A stretch of 64,000 nucleotides of DNA from Smallanthus sonchifolius. Its lineage: Eukaryota > Streptophyta > Magnoliopsida > Asterales > Asteraceae. The position numbers were made by a program, and so were the translations under genes. Shown in pieces: positions 46,490 to 57,806 of the stretch. Below the pieces are notes generated by a model that searched no databases, had not been told where the DNA came from, and saw only the letters and a list, made by a program, of their open reading frames with translations. The number at the start of each line of letters is the position of its first letter. Position 1 is the first letter of the stretch. Location of the stretch: NCBI GenBank assembly GCA_023525975.1, contig JAKNSE010000037.1, positions 6,058,501 through 6,122,500 of the forward strand, given 5' to 3'.

Positions 46490-46870
46490 AAGACCTATAC
46501 CGACGACATGTCGTCGCTATAGGTCTTTTTCAAAAATTAAAAAAAAAACAAAAAAACCCTATACCGACAACATGTCGTCGGAATAGGGTCAACCTATACC
46601 GACGACATGTCGTCGGTACAGGGTTGGACTCTATACCGACGACATGTCGTCGGTATAGAATTTATTTTTGAATTTTTTAATTAAACCCTATACCGACGAC
46701 AAGTCGTCGGTATAGGCTGACCTATCCCGACGACACCTATCCCGACGACAATCTTGGGCTATTGGGACGAAGCAATCCCGACGACACCTATCCCGACGAT
46801 ATGTCGTCGGCATAAGCTATCCCGACGACAAGTCGTCGCTATAGGGTCAAAAAAAATCGTCGATATAGGG
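46490..46870. repeat. CACTA right subterminal palindromes
   Basis: At least six copies of the same CGACGACATGTCGTCG motif and half-copies, oriented toward the right end. Confidence 0.75.
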
Positions 46871-46989
46871 TGATATTGTTGTAGTGATTGTAATTTAGAA
46901 AAGTAAAATTGAAAAAAAAGAAATAATTTACCAGTCATTTGCTTCAATACAGACCCCCAAAGCTTTCCTGCAGTAGCCATGGATGATTA

Positions 46990-47780
46990 TTTTTTCCTAA
47001 ATCAAACAATATATAAAAGAATGAAAGAAATATTCAATTTATTAAAATGTTTCAATAACAAATCTAATTTTTTTAAATAAAAAACATTAAAAATAAATAA
47101 ATATAGAAATAATTATTATTTAATAAAAAAGAGACGGTAAACAAAAAATTATAAAAACAATTAAAGAAAATTTTGTATAATTAATAGGAGGGAGAGGCGG
47201 TAAAAAAGGTTGAGGGTGCACATAAGAGCGACAAATGTCCTACCAAAACCTTTATTTATTAAAGAGTATAGATTCCTTAAAATTGCAATTCAAATTATAA
47301 TTCCAATTCCAACGAATTTCACGAACCGAACGACCCCTAACTAAACCCAACATCCCCAAGATACCATTGAAAGTGTCATTTGACCTGTTTGGGTCAAACT
47401 CCCAATTCTTCGATTTCATTATCAAACCCAATTTATCATCCCACCAAATTTGTTGATTAATTCCAAGTTCTTTTGCATTTATGATATTATCTCTTATATT
47501 AAAATCTTTGGGTTACCAAATTTGTTGATTAATTCCAATACTCTAATTATGGTTAGCACAAACATTACCAAATCCTTCCGTAACAAGACCTACATAGTCA
47601 AAATCCAAATTCATTATCATGAACCATATAATTTAACATTCTCAAATTAGGAATTTAAATTAAGAAATTCACGATCCCTCTACATCAACACACTATACTA
47701 TCACTTCTAGAATTCAATCATTTCACCTCCCCAATTCAACCAATTTGGGTTTTAAAGCGTCCCCAGTTTAACCTCCCCAG
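46990..47780. other. Intergenic sequence with a MITE end at 47275-47335
   Basis: The segment at 47275-47335 (TTCCAATTCCAACGAATT, then CACGAACCGAACGACCCC) matches the right end of the MITE at 9101-9799. The rest is AT-rich with no gene. Confidence 0.45.
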
Positions 47781-47789
47781 TTCATGACC

Positions 47790-48399
47790 CCTTGTCAAAA
47801 AGCGGTGTTTGAATGTCTCCGGGCTACTCGGGCTCAGAATTTCTTGACAGTCATCCCCATTGAAGGAGCATATGTCGGCTGTGGAGTATCGAGCTATCCT
47901 TAAGTACCGACTAACGATCTCTCTGTTTCCGTTTGATGAGCTTTGTCCAGTTTGCCGCAATTGGATTCTTTTGGCGAGCATGTAGTCCATTGCAAAGAGC
48001 TACATGGGTTTCAATACATGCATGATTTGGTTAGGGATGTCCTTTACGATGTTCTTAAGTTGGCAGTAATTTCTACTAAAAAGGAGACCCCGGTGAACTT
48101 CCTGACAGATCCGCTTGAAGGGAGTTCTACTCTACGGCCCGCCGATATTCTTGTGTTTGGGTGGAACTTACAAGAGTGTCCCCTCTCATGGGCTCAGGGA
48201 CAATAAGTTTATTGCGGGCCAGGCTGCGTTAAAGGCGGAAGGAGCCAAAGTTGCTAAACACGAGAAAGTTTGGTTAGAGAATCAACACGTGTTTATCCCT
48301 TTTGCTTTTGATACATTTGGTTTCCTAGTCTCAGATGCTGTGAAATTACTTAACAGAGTTCAGTGGGCCATGCATGGAAATTTTTTGAACCCTAATTAA
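47790..48399 (+). pseudogene. C-terminal relic of a plant reverse-transcriptase-associated protein
   Basis: Pieces in three frames. HMSAVEYRAILKYRLTI with CPVCR lies at 47860-47960, SFGEHVVHCKELHGFQY then RDVLYDVLKLAVISTKKE and SSTLRPADILVFGW at 47965-48165, and AALKAEGAKVAKHEKVW then FIPFAFDTFGFLV at 48215-48330. The CPVC...GEHVVHC zinc-like cluster followed by RPADILVFGW is a signature I associate with the C-terminal part of plant proteins annotated as RT-like, from mobile elements. No RT domain is visible upstream. A short A-run follows at 48546-48553. Confidence 0.45.
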
Positions 48400-49089
48400 C
48401 ACCCAAAGCTTTGTTTTTAGTTGGATCAGTTTTACTATCCAAAAATAAGTTGCAGCGCAGCTTGTTATCCGTTTACCCGTCACTTTATTGTAATCGTCCT
48501 TCTTGCATTTTGATATATGTCAGTTATTACAAGCATTTTCCAATTAAAAAAAAACCAAAACCCAACGAGAACTCCATCAATGGAGATGTAGAAATTGAAG
48601 AGGGACTTACTTGATGCTCGAATGAGAGTGAAACACCTACAAATCACTACATTTCACATGCTAACTCCAAATTTTGAGTTTGGTTTTTCTTCCCCTCCCC
48701 CTTCCCCCTTTTTTTCACGATACCGTACACACATCAAATGTGTATATGTCGCCACCCCCCTCCCCCATCTTGAATCAGATTTTAAAATTTTTCTTAATGC
48801 CCACTCGGACTGTCTAATATGACCCTTTTTTTCCCGAGGTCTAATATGTACACTTGAAAGTTAAACCCTAATTTTATTTTATTTTTCCGTTTTCAATCCC
48901 CATAATATGATTTAACATATGATATTACATTCTTGGAATATATTTTGGTTCGTTGGCCGCTATTTATCCCCATACTAGAATATTAATCTCAATTATAATC
49001 TAATACAAACTCATATAAACCGAAAAGGATAGAATATCTAAATGTCATTCAATTCCATGAGCTTATTCATTTTTCTTATGTTAATGCAG
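48400..49089. other. Upstream region of the NB-ARC gene, no TIR exon
   Basis: Checked for a TIR domain because a TNL first exon is expected here; none is seen. It ends in a good acceptor (TTAATGCAG) feeding the NB-ARC exon, so at least the last part behaves as intron sequence. Confidence 0.5.
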
Positions 49090-52000
49090 GTCTGAAACAA
49101 CATTTTTGAAGGAAATTGTTGATACCATTCACAATAAGTTAGATCGCAAAGAAGTTCATCTTCCACTCAATATAACAGGGATGTCCGCTCGTTACAAGGA
49201 GATCAATTCGTGGTTAGATCAGGACAATCTTGAATTTTTAGCAATTTATGGTATGGGTGGAAGTGGCAAGACAACACTGGCGAAATATATATACGATTTA
49301 AATTGGAAAACTTTTGAATATGTGAGTTTTGTTGAAGACATTGGTAGCAGATGTAAAGGACCCAATGATTTACTTGAAGTACAAGAACAACTTCTTAAAG
49401 ATATTTTAGGGGGGAAAAAGAGAAAAATACCTGGTGTTTCTCGAGGTACCTGTATGATTGAGGAAGCCTTGCAAACAAAAAGGACTCTCATTGTTATTGA
49501 TGACATTGTTGAACATGGTCAGTTAGTTGCTTTATTAGGAACTGGGGAGATTAACGCACAAAGCAAGATTATAATTACAACCAGGGAAAATACAAATAAT
49601 TGGTTTTACTTTCCATATCGGAGGTGTCAAAAGTATGAAATGAGATTATTGAATGATGATGAGTCGTTAGAGCTTTTAAGTCGCCAAGCATTTGGATCCC
49701 AAATTCCCAGGGTGGGCTTTGAGGATCTTGTACTACATGCTATACAGTATTGCGAAGGAAATCCACTAGCTCTTGAAGTGTTGGGCTCATCTCTGTTCGA
49801 GAACAATACCATTCCAAATTGGATAAGTCAATTGTATTTATTGGAAAAAGATATCCATTCTCGAATTGAAAGTGTACTCATAAGGAGCTACAATTCATTG
49901 CCATATAAATCAGAAAAAGAGTTATTTTGGCATATTGCTTGTTTCTTTATAGGCAAAGACATGGATTATGTGATAAAGATATTGGAGCCTGAATACTCAG
50001 CAATGTCTGGGATCAAAACTCTAATTAGCAGATGCCTTCTTTCTGTTTCATCAAACAAAAAACTCATGATGCATAGATTGCTTCAAGAGATGGGAAAAAA
50101 CATAGTCCGACAAGAATAAGTAAAATTCCCTGCAAAGCGTAGTAGAGTCTGGCTTAGTACCGACTCTTATAAGATATTGAGCAAAGGAAAGGTACGTTGC
50201 TTCAGATTTGTATATTTAAGGCTTTTTTTTATTTATTTCACTTACTCTTATAGTTTCATATCATTTCCTTTAAGGGTTCCAAATCGGTAGAAGATTTAGC
50301 ACTTGATATGAAATTGCTGTCGGAACAGACTTTTGCATTCAAGGTAATATAGAACAAAAAAATCTAAAGTTTGGCTTTTGAATTTTGACTTTGTTTTAAT
50401 TTTTATTTTTTTGGGGTTGTAGACCTTGTTATGTATATATTTGCAGTCATTAGACCTTAAAACAGATGCACTTAAAAATATGGATAGCCTAAAGTTGCTC
50501 CAGCTAAATTTTGTGGAACTCAGTGGATCCTATGAGTACTTTTCTGAAGATTTAAGATGGCTCTGCTGGTTTAAATTCCATCTAAGAACCATACCCCCTG
50601 ATTATACATGGGAAACTTGGTGGCTATAGATATGAGCTTTAGCAACTTAGAAGTATTTGAACCTCCTATGGTAGTGAATAAGATATCTTCTTTTTTGAAG
50701 TTTCTTTGATTTTTAATGATCTTTATGAAACTACATTTTATCTAAAAAGGTTCTATAACTTATGCAACAGGTTCTTCAGTCATTGCAGATACTAAATCTT
50801 AAAGACTCGCACAATCTATTGGAAATCCGCAACATCTTTAAGATCCCTCATCTTGAAACTTTAATTCTTTGGAACTGCTACAGTTTGGTTAATGTGTGTA
50901 AAACCATTGAAGACCTTACAAGTCTTGCACTGTTGAATATGACAGGGTGTAGAAACCTATGTAATAGGGAGCATATGAATCTGTTAGTAGCTTCTACTTC
51001 TGATGGAGTTGTTACAAAACAGCCTACTTTTTCTTTACCATCTTCATTACGTCGGTTATTCCTCAAAGACTGCAAACTTGAATGTACTGATTGTTTTCCG
51101 TTGAGTTTCAGTGTTCAACCATATTTGGAATACTTGAATTTAGGCAATGGTCTATTTGAGATCTTGCCTTACTATGATCATCTTAAAAATCTTCGGGTTC
51201 TTGACCTGAGTTTTTGCTCTAGACTTAGACAACTTCTATGGCTCCCTACTACACTTGCAGAATTGTATATATATTACTGCGAGTCACTAGAGATAATAAC
51301 TTTCCAATCACAACGGTTCACTTTGCAAGAGTTTGGTTATGAAGGTTGTATTAATTTGTATGAGATTGAAGGCTTCATCAAGTTGGTACCGGTAGCTAAA
51401 CAAGATGAAACAGATTTGGGACACTTGAAGTGGCTAAAAGAATATCAAAACCACGAGGTGTGCCTTGTTGGTGATGATGAGCTCACAGTAGGCAGAAATT
51501 GGCATATCCAGGTTGGTTGTTTCTCTTTGAAATATATCACTGATATACCATCTGCAAACTAATCATACAGAAAGATTGATACCTTTTATTTGTGTGGCAC
51601 AGATGTTGTACGAATTCGATATAATGAGCACATCGCTGCCAGATATAGATGATCCAAACATGACACCTCAGTATATAGCAAAATTACCTTCTTTGTCCTT
51701 TGATGTGCCTTCGTGTCCCAAAAATAAGAAGCTCAAAGGAATTAACGTAACTTTCAAGTATGCAATATCCGGTAATGATTGGGCATGGTTTTGTAAAATT
51801 AGTACGAGCAACAGTGTTGATTTCATGTACAATCCTAAAGTCTTTGGCAAACCTGAATTTGGTAAAGTATATGGTTAAGCTATTGGCCAATTGGAAACAC
51901 ATTGGACATTGGAGACACAGTTAACGTCTCTATTGTTGTGATGAGCGGATTGGAGGTACATGAATGTGGTGTGAGCCTTGTGTACTCGGATCAAGAAACC

Positions 52001-53126
52001 TTGGAAAATAACATGGGATGGGAAGAAATTATTGGAGGTGATTTGTCTGGATTTCAACTAAGCACAGGCGCATACTATCTTTGTCGGCGTGATTTCATTG
52101 AGTTAATGGAGGTTGGTAGATTGACTCCTGATTGGTTTCGGATTTTAGTTTGTGATACCATTGATTACACCGGTATGTCCTTTGATCCTGTGAAGCTAAG
52201 TCTGTCTTTTATATAAACACAACCTGAAAATAGAGAAAGTTTCTCATATCTTTTCTTTTTATGTTACAGAGGTAAGAGGATGGAGAAAGACCGGTCGACC
52301 GAAACACGTGAATCCATCATTTACAGAGTTGAAATCTGTTAGATGTTTCATCCATGGTCCTGAATTGGTAAGCTTGCTCTTGTGTTTTACATGAACTTGT
52401 TACATGAGTAAGATGAATAGGTCCTTTGTTAAAATTATATCATGATTGGTCTCATTGCTCTTCACTGTTACAAACTCATGGGGCTGGTGATAAAAATTGT
52501 AGGAGGATGTTTACAAGATTGCAGAGATGTCCAAATCATCTACTGGTGATAAAAATGTGGCGTTCACATCAAGCTTACTTAAAGGGGGAATGAAATCTGG
52601 CACCAGATCTGAATTAGTTGATGAAGCAATGGAGGTAATATGATCAACATTAAGTTTAGTGGATATATGAGAGAGCTTAATGTTTAGTTTTGTATGAAAT
52701 GAAATCTGTCCCCTCAACTCAGGAAATTTATGACAAGCAGTATACGTGCGCGACTGATGATGAGATCATGATAGAGGAATCTGATCCTTACTCATATGTA
52801 AGTATGTAATTTTCTTTTTCTCAAGCAAAAGGGCCTAAGAAAGCTTGATTTTTAATCTTGTTTCAAAATAACAGACCAGAAAGACTTTGTTATTATTTTT
52901 CTTGTTATTGGTTCAGGAACCAGAAGAGAGTTACAACCTAGAGAGTGGGGGCATGTCTAAAGCATTTGTTGGACCTGCCTTAGAAAAACTTGCAAGACCA
53001 TATGAAAAAGAAGTGGAACCTGGTTACAAATCTGGAAAAGAAGATGAACCTCGATATGAATCTGAAAAAGATGAGGGATACCAGAGATGGTTAAGAAACA
53101 AAAAATCAGCCTGTTCTGTGATGTGA
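49090..53126 (+). pseudogene. TNL-type NB-ARC/LRR immune receptor, TIR-less and broken
   Basis: Nine exons by splice signals: 49090-50191, 50275-50343, 50447-50670, 50771-51511, 51603-52172, 52270-52367, 52503-52634, 52723-52797, 52917-53126. The first starts in phase SETTFLKEI, as TNL exon 2 does. From the Met at 49106: P-loop GMGGSGKTT (49-57), kinase-2 LIVIDDI, RNBS-B IIITTR, GNPLAL, TNL-type RNBS-D LFWHIACFF, and MHRLLQEMG where most receptors have MHD. Then come LRRs (exons 3-4) and a C-JID/post-LRR domain (exon 5). The last four exons give an acidic, Glu/Lys/Tyr-rich tail ending CSVM. Lesions: TAA at 50117-50119 after IVRQE, a shift near 50615, and a shift near 51866. Intact TNLs recognise pathogen effectors; this copy could at most make a 337-residue NB-ARC fragment. 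Confidence 0.85.
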
Positions 53127-53787
53127 GGAAGAATCGAATGGAAGGTAACCCATTTTCTTTTTTCTTGATTTTATGTTTTGTCCTATGAAACTGCCTTATT
53201 TCGAGTTTGATTTTCTCAAAAATAAATCAGAAGAACCTTAAGGGAAAATGATATGGTGTTATGTATTAACTATAAGATGGTTATTATTGCACTGTGTTAG
53301 AAACCCTTGTATTGCACGGGCTGAATCATTAAAAGAATATTACTAATAATACATTTATATATACTTCTCAGGACTGGTACATTAAGGTTTCACGTTTTAC
53401 GTCTGGTTCATGAAATATGTCACATTTTCTAGCTAAAATTATTTATTAACAAGTGTTTGAATTCGTCTTTGAAAGTGATTATTGTAAGTTTAGAAACGTA
53501 ATTTAGAATTAAACAAAGTTGTTAACTAATGAATATGGACAATAATCAATTTTGTTACAAAACAACAAAATTCGTAGTTTCCTACACTCTTTTTAAATCC
53601 ATTTGGGTGCATAAAAAGAGGAGAAAAATGAACATTCAATGCAAATTAATTGATGAAATTAGAGAAGTAATTTTAGGAATTAAATGGATTGATTGTAAGG
53701 ATGAGAGAGAGGCGGGAAAACCTAAAATGGGTGCACAGAAAATGGACATGTGGCATAATAGTTTGGATAAAACTTAATGGGTCGTTT
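53127..53787. other. 3' flank of the receptor gene
   Basis: Likely 3' UTR and AT-rich intergenic DNA. The frame at 53529-53777 shows no domain. Confidence 0.5.
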
Positions 53788-54065
53788 ATGTTATTAGTCA
53801 AAAGTCATAGTTTAGTATTGTGCATGTAATTGTAATTAACAAGGGTCTTTATGTACATAATGTAAATTAAAAACCGTATTAGGTTAGAAGTCACGACGTT
53901 TCCTTGAAACGTTGAGACGCATGGTTCATGTTTGTATATATACGATGCCATTGTAAACGGTGGAAGATTAGATCGATCATAAAATAAAAACTGGATTCGG
54001 TTCTTGTTCTTGATTTCTTGTTTTATTGATTGAATGGGTTGATTCATAATCTCCTGGGATCAAAA
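53788..54065 (+). mobile_element. Possible Copia LTR and primer site remnant
   Basis: TGTTATTAGTCAAAAGTC opens a stretch with a TATA-like TGTATATATAC (about 53932) and a T-rich end. It is followed at about 54068 by TGGTATCATAGAC, close to the tRNA-iMet primer site. Downstream a short frame MDLNYYLQYSIKINSQIW (54163) could be leader or gag. No partner LTR seen. Confidence 0.35.
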
Positions 54066-54084
54066 GTGGTATCATAGACAAAAA

Positions 54085-54723
54085 GACAAAAAGGAAAGTG
54101 TAGACTTATTGTTATAAAAAAGGACAAAAACGTTTTTGTTGTGTTGAATTTGTCACAAAACATGGATCTGAACTATTATTTGCAATACTCGATCAAAATA
54201 AATTCTCAAATCTGGATACAACCCTAACTGGTAATACAACCAATAGATAGAAAAACAAGATCTCAAAAAAGGAGAAATACATTCACGATAAAATCATAAC
54301 CATGACGATCTGACTCTCAAACAAAATACTATCAGAGACAAGAAATGGGAATAACCACATCGGTGAAACCCTAGCTAATCCAGAGAGGAAGGATGTGAGC
54401 CGTGTTCTATATTACATTGACAACATATTTTGTAACCAGCTTTTGGGAAGATCCTAGCCCTTTAAAGTTTTCAACTTTTAATCACAACCCTTTAAAGTCA
54501 CTAAAAACATTCTAGAAGCAGCAGTTTGAGGTTACAACCGACAATAATGGTAAATATTGTTTTCCTTAGTCGAGAAACAACTGAATTCTCGAAAACACAT
54601 AAAAGCTTAATGTCAATTTTTTCTCTCTTGTTCTTGATTCAAAGTATATTTCGGGTGCTCGAGAGTTTCCCGAAAGTCAAACTACTTCATATTTTGTATG
54701 AGCCGAGTTCTCTTGAGAGACAT
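54085..54723. other. Unassigned sequence before Athila 2
   Basis: Possible leader of the Copia remnant, then AT-rich DNA. No supported gene. Confidence 0.4.
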
Positions 54724-55812
54724 TGATGTAGGGTTAAATGTCCCGTGTAAATAAGTCAGTTTTTAAGTGTTTTAATAGTTTAGTTGTGTTATCGAGTCGG
54801 GTTTACGTGTGTCTTGTAGTTTGATGAGTTACAGGTTAAATGTGCTTAAAGAGCGGAAGTATATGAAGAGATTAACGAAGGCACGAAGTCCGGGAAGTCA
54901 AAACAAAAAAGTCAAATTCCGGAAAATTTAGGTCTTCGCGCTACGCGAAGATCAGGAACAAGTTGTTTGCGGTACGCGAGGGAAGAGAAAAGGCACCCGA
55001 CTATTTTGGTCTTCGCGGTACGTGAAGACCCAGAAAGATTCTTTCGCGGTACGCGAACAACGGGGTTTTCGACAAAAATAACCTAATTTCAATTATAAAC
55101 CTATTGTGACTCCTATTCTCGAATTACCTTCTTTCTTGCCGTCCCATAGCTTCCCTAAGGCGATTCTAGAGTTTGTTTGGCTAATTGTTCTTAGTTTTAA
55201 ATGCTTGTAAATTTAAAGTTTAAATCTTTGATTTTTTTACAATCATGAGCGGCTAAACGCTTTCGTGATTCCTCCGGGTGAACGGTTTATGCATATATGT
55301 GTGTGATTTTAGTTGATTATCAGTATTGGATTGACGTTTTATGAACCTATTAAGTTCTTTGAATTCAATTGTATGTTTGATTTATGAGCAATTGCATATT
55401 TTTGATTTATCGCATCTATCATCGTTTCTTGGTTTTTTTGCATCGAGAATAATCTGATTTTGTGATTGAATTGACTATTGTGTGATTGGGTTAAACAGTT
55501 AAACAAGGTTATGTCTATGCAATCTCTGGTCTGATTTGAAACTGAAATTGTGCGTGTGTTTTGTTAAATCCGAAACCCGGAGTGGTCATTCTTCCCCAAT
55601 TGTTTTTACAACTCAAATTAAGTGCTTTTTATAATTACAAGTGTTTTAAGTAATAAAGTTTAGAACTTTAGTAGTAATTGAATCGGTTTAGTTTAAATAG
55701 CATTCTCCATGAGTTCCTTGTGGATTCGACAACCCTACTTCCTATACTAAACTCTAAGTAGCTAAGAAATAGTTTTTATTATTGTTTTTTATTAGCCCTA
55801 ACACCGCGATCA
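54724..55812 (+). repeat. 5' LTR of Athila 2
   Basis: 1089 bp, TGATGTAGGG to ACACCGCGATCA. The end shares the phrase GGTNNGACAACCCTA/TTCGACACCC-type sequence with the Athila 1 LTR end. It contains four dyads. Confidence 0.75.
54932..55057. promoter_or_regulatory. Athila 2 U3 dyad array, motif TTCGCGGTACGCGAA
   Basis: Dyads at 54932-54950 (centre CTA), 54966-54980, 55008-55030 (arms GGTCTTCG/TGAAGACC) and 55042-55057. They lie 208-333 bp from the LTR start. The arms differ between copies, but most copies remain largely self-complementary. Confidence 0.6.
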
Positions 55813-55815
55813 AAA

Positions 55816-55833
55816 TGGCGCCGTTGCTGGGGA
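55816..55833 (+). promoter_or_regulatory. Athila 2 primer-binding site (tRNA-Asp type)
   Basis: TGGCGCCGTTGCTGGGGA, three bases after the LTR, one mismatch to the tRNA-Asp complement. Confidence 0.8.
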
Positions 55834-55912
55834 ACTTGTGCGCAAAGTGCTATTTTTGATTTATTTAGTTCAGTGCTAGAAATTTTGTGCTTACGTGTGC
55901 AGGATCAGTTTT

Positions 55913-57605
55913 ATGCATACTAGGCACTCAGGAAGAACTTCACCATTACTTTTTGATTCAGAAATAGAGAGAACAGCAAGATCTAATAGAAAGCTTAAAG
56001 GAACACTCCAAACAATCCTAGAGAAGCTCGACAGTCCTGCAGTAAGGATGTCACAAAATCAACTAGTAATAAAGATCAAAATCAAGGTGGGAATCAAAAC
56101 CCACCAATTCCACCACACCCAAATCTTCTATTCCCCAACCAACCACATAACCAACCAAACCCACCTCAAGACCAACAACCACCTGTTCCACCAAATCAAA
56201 ACCAACCGCCTCCACAAAACCAGAATAAAAACCAACCACCACCCCAATTCCAACAACCCTTACCATAATCTGTGTTCAGAAACCAACCATATCAACATCA
56301 GGATAGCTACCCGAGCTATTCAGATTATGAAGATGATGAGCTGATGTCACCGGGTTGCAGCCATCACCCACAACATGATTCTCAACATGAGAATTGGAAT
56401 GAAGAAGAAGAGTGGTATGACTTAAACCACCAAGAGGCATTACCTCCCCGAAATCAAAGAAATGATGTGGTAGATAGTTGGGTTCAACCACCACCTTTAG
56501 CGGAGTATGGGTACTTACCAAGGAATAACTGTCAGGGGCATTTGGGACAAGTTGAAAGAGAAAATAGGTATGGGCAACCTCAGGTGAATCTATCAAACTT
56601 TAGAGAGGAACAACTCAGGAACAGAAATCCAGTCCGGCATGATCAAGGGGTGGACAGTCACTTCCTCCCCGCTTTAGCTTTGAATGCATCCCGAGTCATT
56701 CCACCAGTTCGTAGGGGGAATGCATTTGATATCAGACCGGGTTGTCTAGGGATCCTCCCACACTTCTTTGGGAGAGCTACTAAAGAGCCTTACACACATC
56801 TGTCAGAATATGAGGCTACTTGCGGGACCATAGGTGGTCAGGGGTTCACAGCTGATGAGGTGAAACTGGTGCTCTTCCAGTTTTCACTAAAAGACTGGGC
56901 AAAGCAGTGGTTTTTATCCTTACCTTCTGCCAGCATTGCCACCTGGGCAGAGTTACAACAACAATTCCTCGATGAATACTTCCCATCTCACAAAACCAAT
57001 GAGGCCCGGGCTGCTATAAGGGATTTCAAGTAATAATCAGGGGAGCCTTTCTATGAGGCGTTTAAAAGATTTAAAGAGTTACTGAGAAACTGCCAACACC
57101 ATGGGATACAAAAGTGGGAGCTCATACAGGTATTCTATGATGGGTTGCTACCTAAAGATGTGAGAGATGTCAATGCAACCAGTGTCGGTTCCTTCTTTTC
57201 AAATCATGTGGACGATGACTGGGATATTTTGGAAAAGATGGCAGTGACATCAAAGAGGCAAGCTAATGCGAGTAGACGAGCAAAGACTGGAGCGACTGCT
57301 AAGGCAGTTGATTATGAAACGCAAAAGCGTCTGGATGCCATGGAACTTCAAATGGCGAAGCTTGGTAGGCCTAGTGGAAGAGAGGTGTCCAATGTCTCAC
57401 AGGGATACCGGTGTGTGATGGATGGGGTGATTTGGGCTATACTGTGGGGAGCTGTCCAAGAGAACAGGGCAAGCCAGAAGAGGTGAACCAGATTGTGGGG
57501 GATAGGAAGCAGGACATGAATGCGACTCACTACCATCCGGGACTCCGGAACCATCCAAATTTCAGGTACGGTAGTGCAACTAATCAGTTTAATTCTAACT
57601 TTTAG
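55913..57605 (+). pseudogene. Athila 2 gag
   Basis: The start MHTRHSGRTSPLLFDSEIER is chosen by alignment with Athila 1; the frame opens at 55895. A Pro/Gln/Asn-rich segment follows in shifted frames, then the capsid core LPHFFGRATKEPYTHLSEY, LFQFSLKDWAKQWF, LQQQFLDEYFPSH. A TAA lies at 57031, and the core continues FYEAFKRFKELLRNCQHHGI. The knuckle region CDGWGDLGYTVGSCP (about 57414) lies in another frame and has lost its canonical Cys/His spacing. Non-functional. Confidence 0.8.
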
Positions 57606-57806
57606 GTTCTTGATGTGTAGGGTGGAAGTCAACAGCAGTACCAGAACCGCCAACAAAGCTATAATCAAGGCGGGTATCAAAGAAATCAAGGTAATTAGGG
57701 GTAGCAAGAAAAGGGATATCAACAGAGAAACTACCAACAGAATCAACCCCAACAGAACCAGCAGAACAAACCTGCAGCTGGCGGTGACCCGCAGCTTGCA
57801 ACCATA

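Larger units (their letters stand above)
44544..46886 (+). mobile_element. CACTA (En/Spm) transposon, non-autonomous
   Basis: Ends CACTACAACAAATTGACC and TTGTTGTAGTG, flanked by the 3-bp duplication ATT (44541-44543, 46887-46889). Subterminal zones at 44570-45080 and 46490-46870 are packed with the palindrome CGACGACATGTCGTCG set in CTATANC...GNTATAGG. About 2.34 kb; only a terminal exon relic remains inside. Confidence 0.9.
44400..46980 (-). pseudogene. BTB/NPH3-like gene fragment, two exons
   Basis: Exon 1 (46980-46932) starts MATAGKLWGSVLKQMTG and has donor ATGACTG/GTAAAT. Exon 2 (44497-44400), after acceptor AATGCAG/GT, continues in phase with LPSDLTIVIGGVNFNLHKEL and stops at 44400-44402. 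The phrase LPSDLTIVIGG..FNLHK resembles the start of the BTB/POZ domain in NPH3/RPT2-type proteins. Such proteins are normally some 600 residues, so this is a short relic or a misassigned small gene. The intron is occupied by a CACTA element; without it the intron would be about 90 bp. Splice signals and reading phase are intact across the insertion. The family call is tentative. Confidence 0.4.

Noticed and set aside
44575..46870. Regularly repeated palindromes resembling a CRISPR array
   Set aside because: Plant nuclear context, unequal spacers and CACTA terminal repeats with a 3-bp duplication explain them as transposon subterminal repeats.
53529..53777. 82-residue frame downstream of the receptor gene
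   Set aside because: No domain, AT-rich, no splice or homology support.
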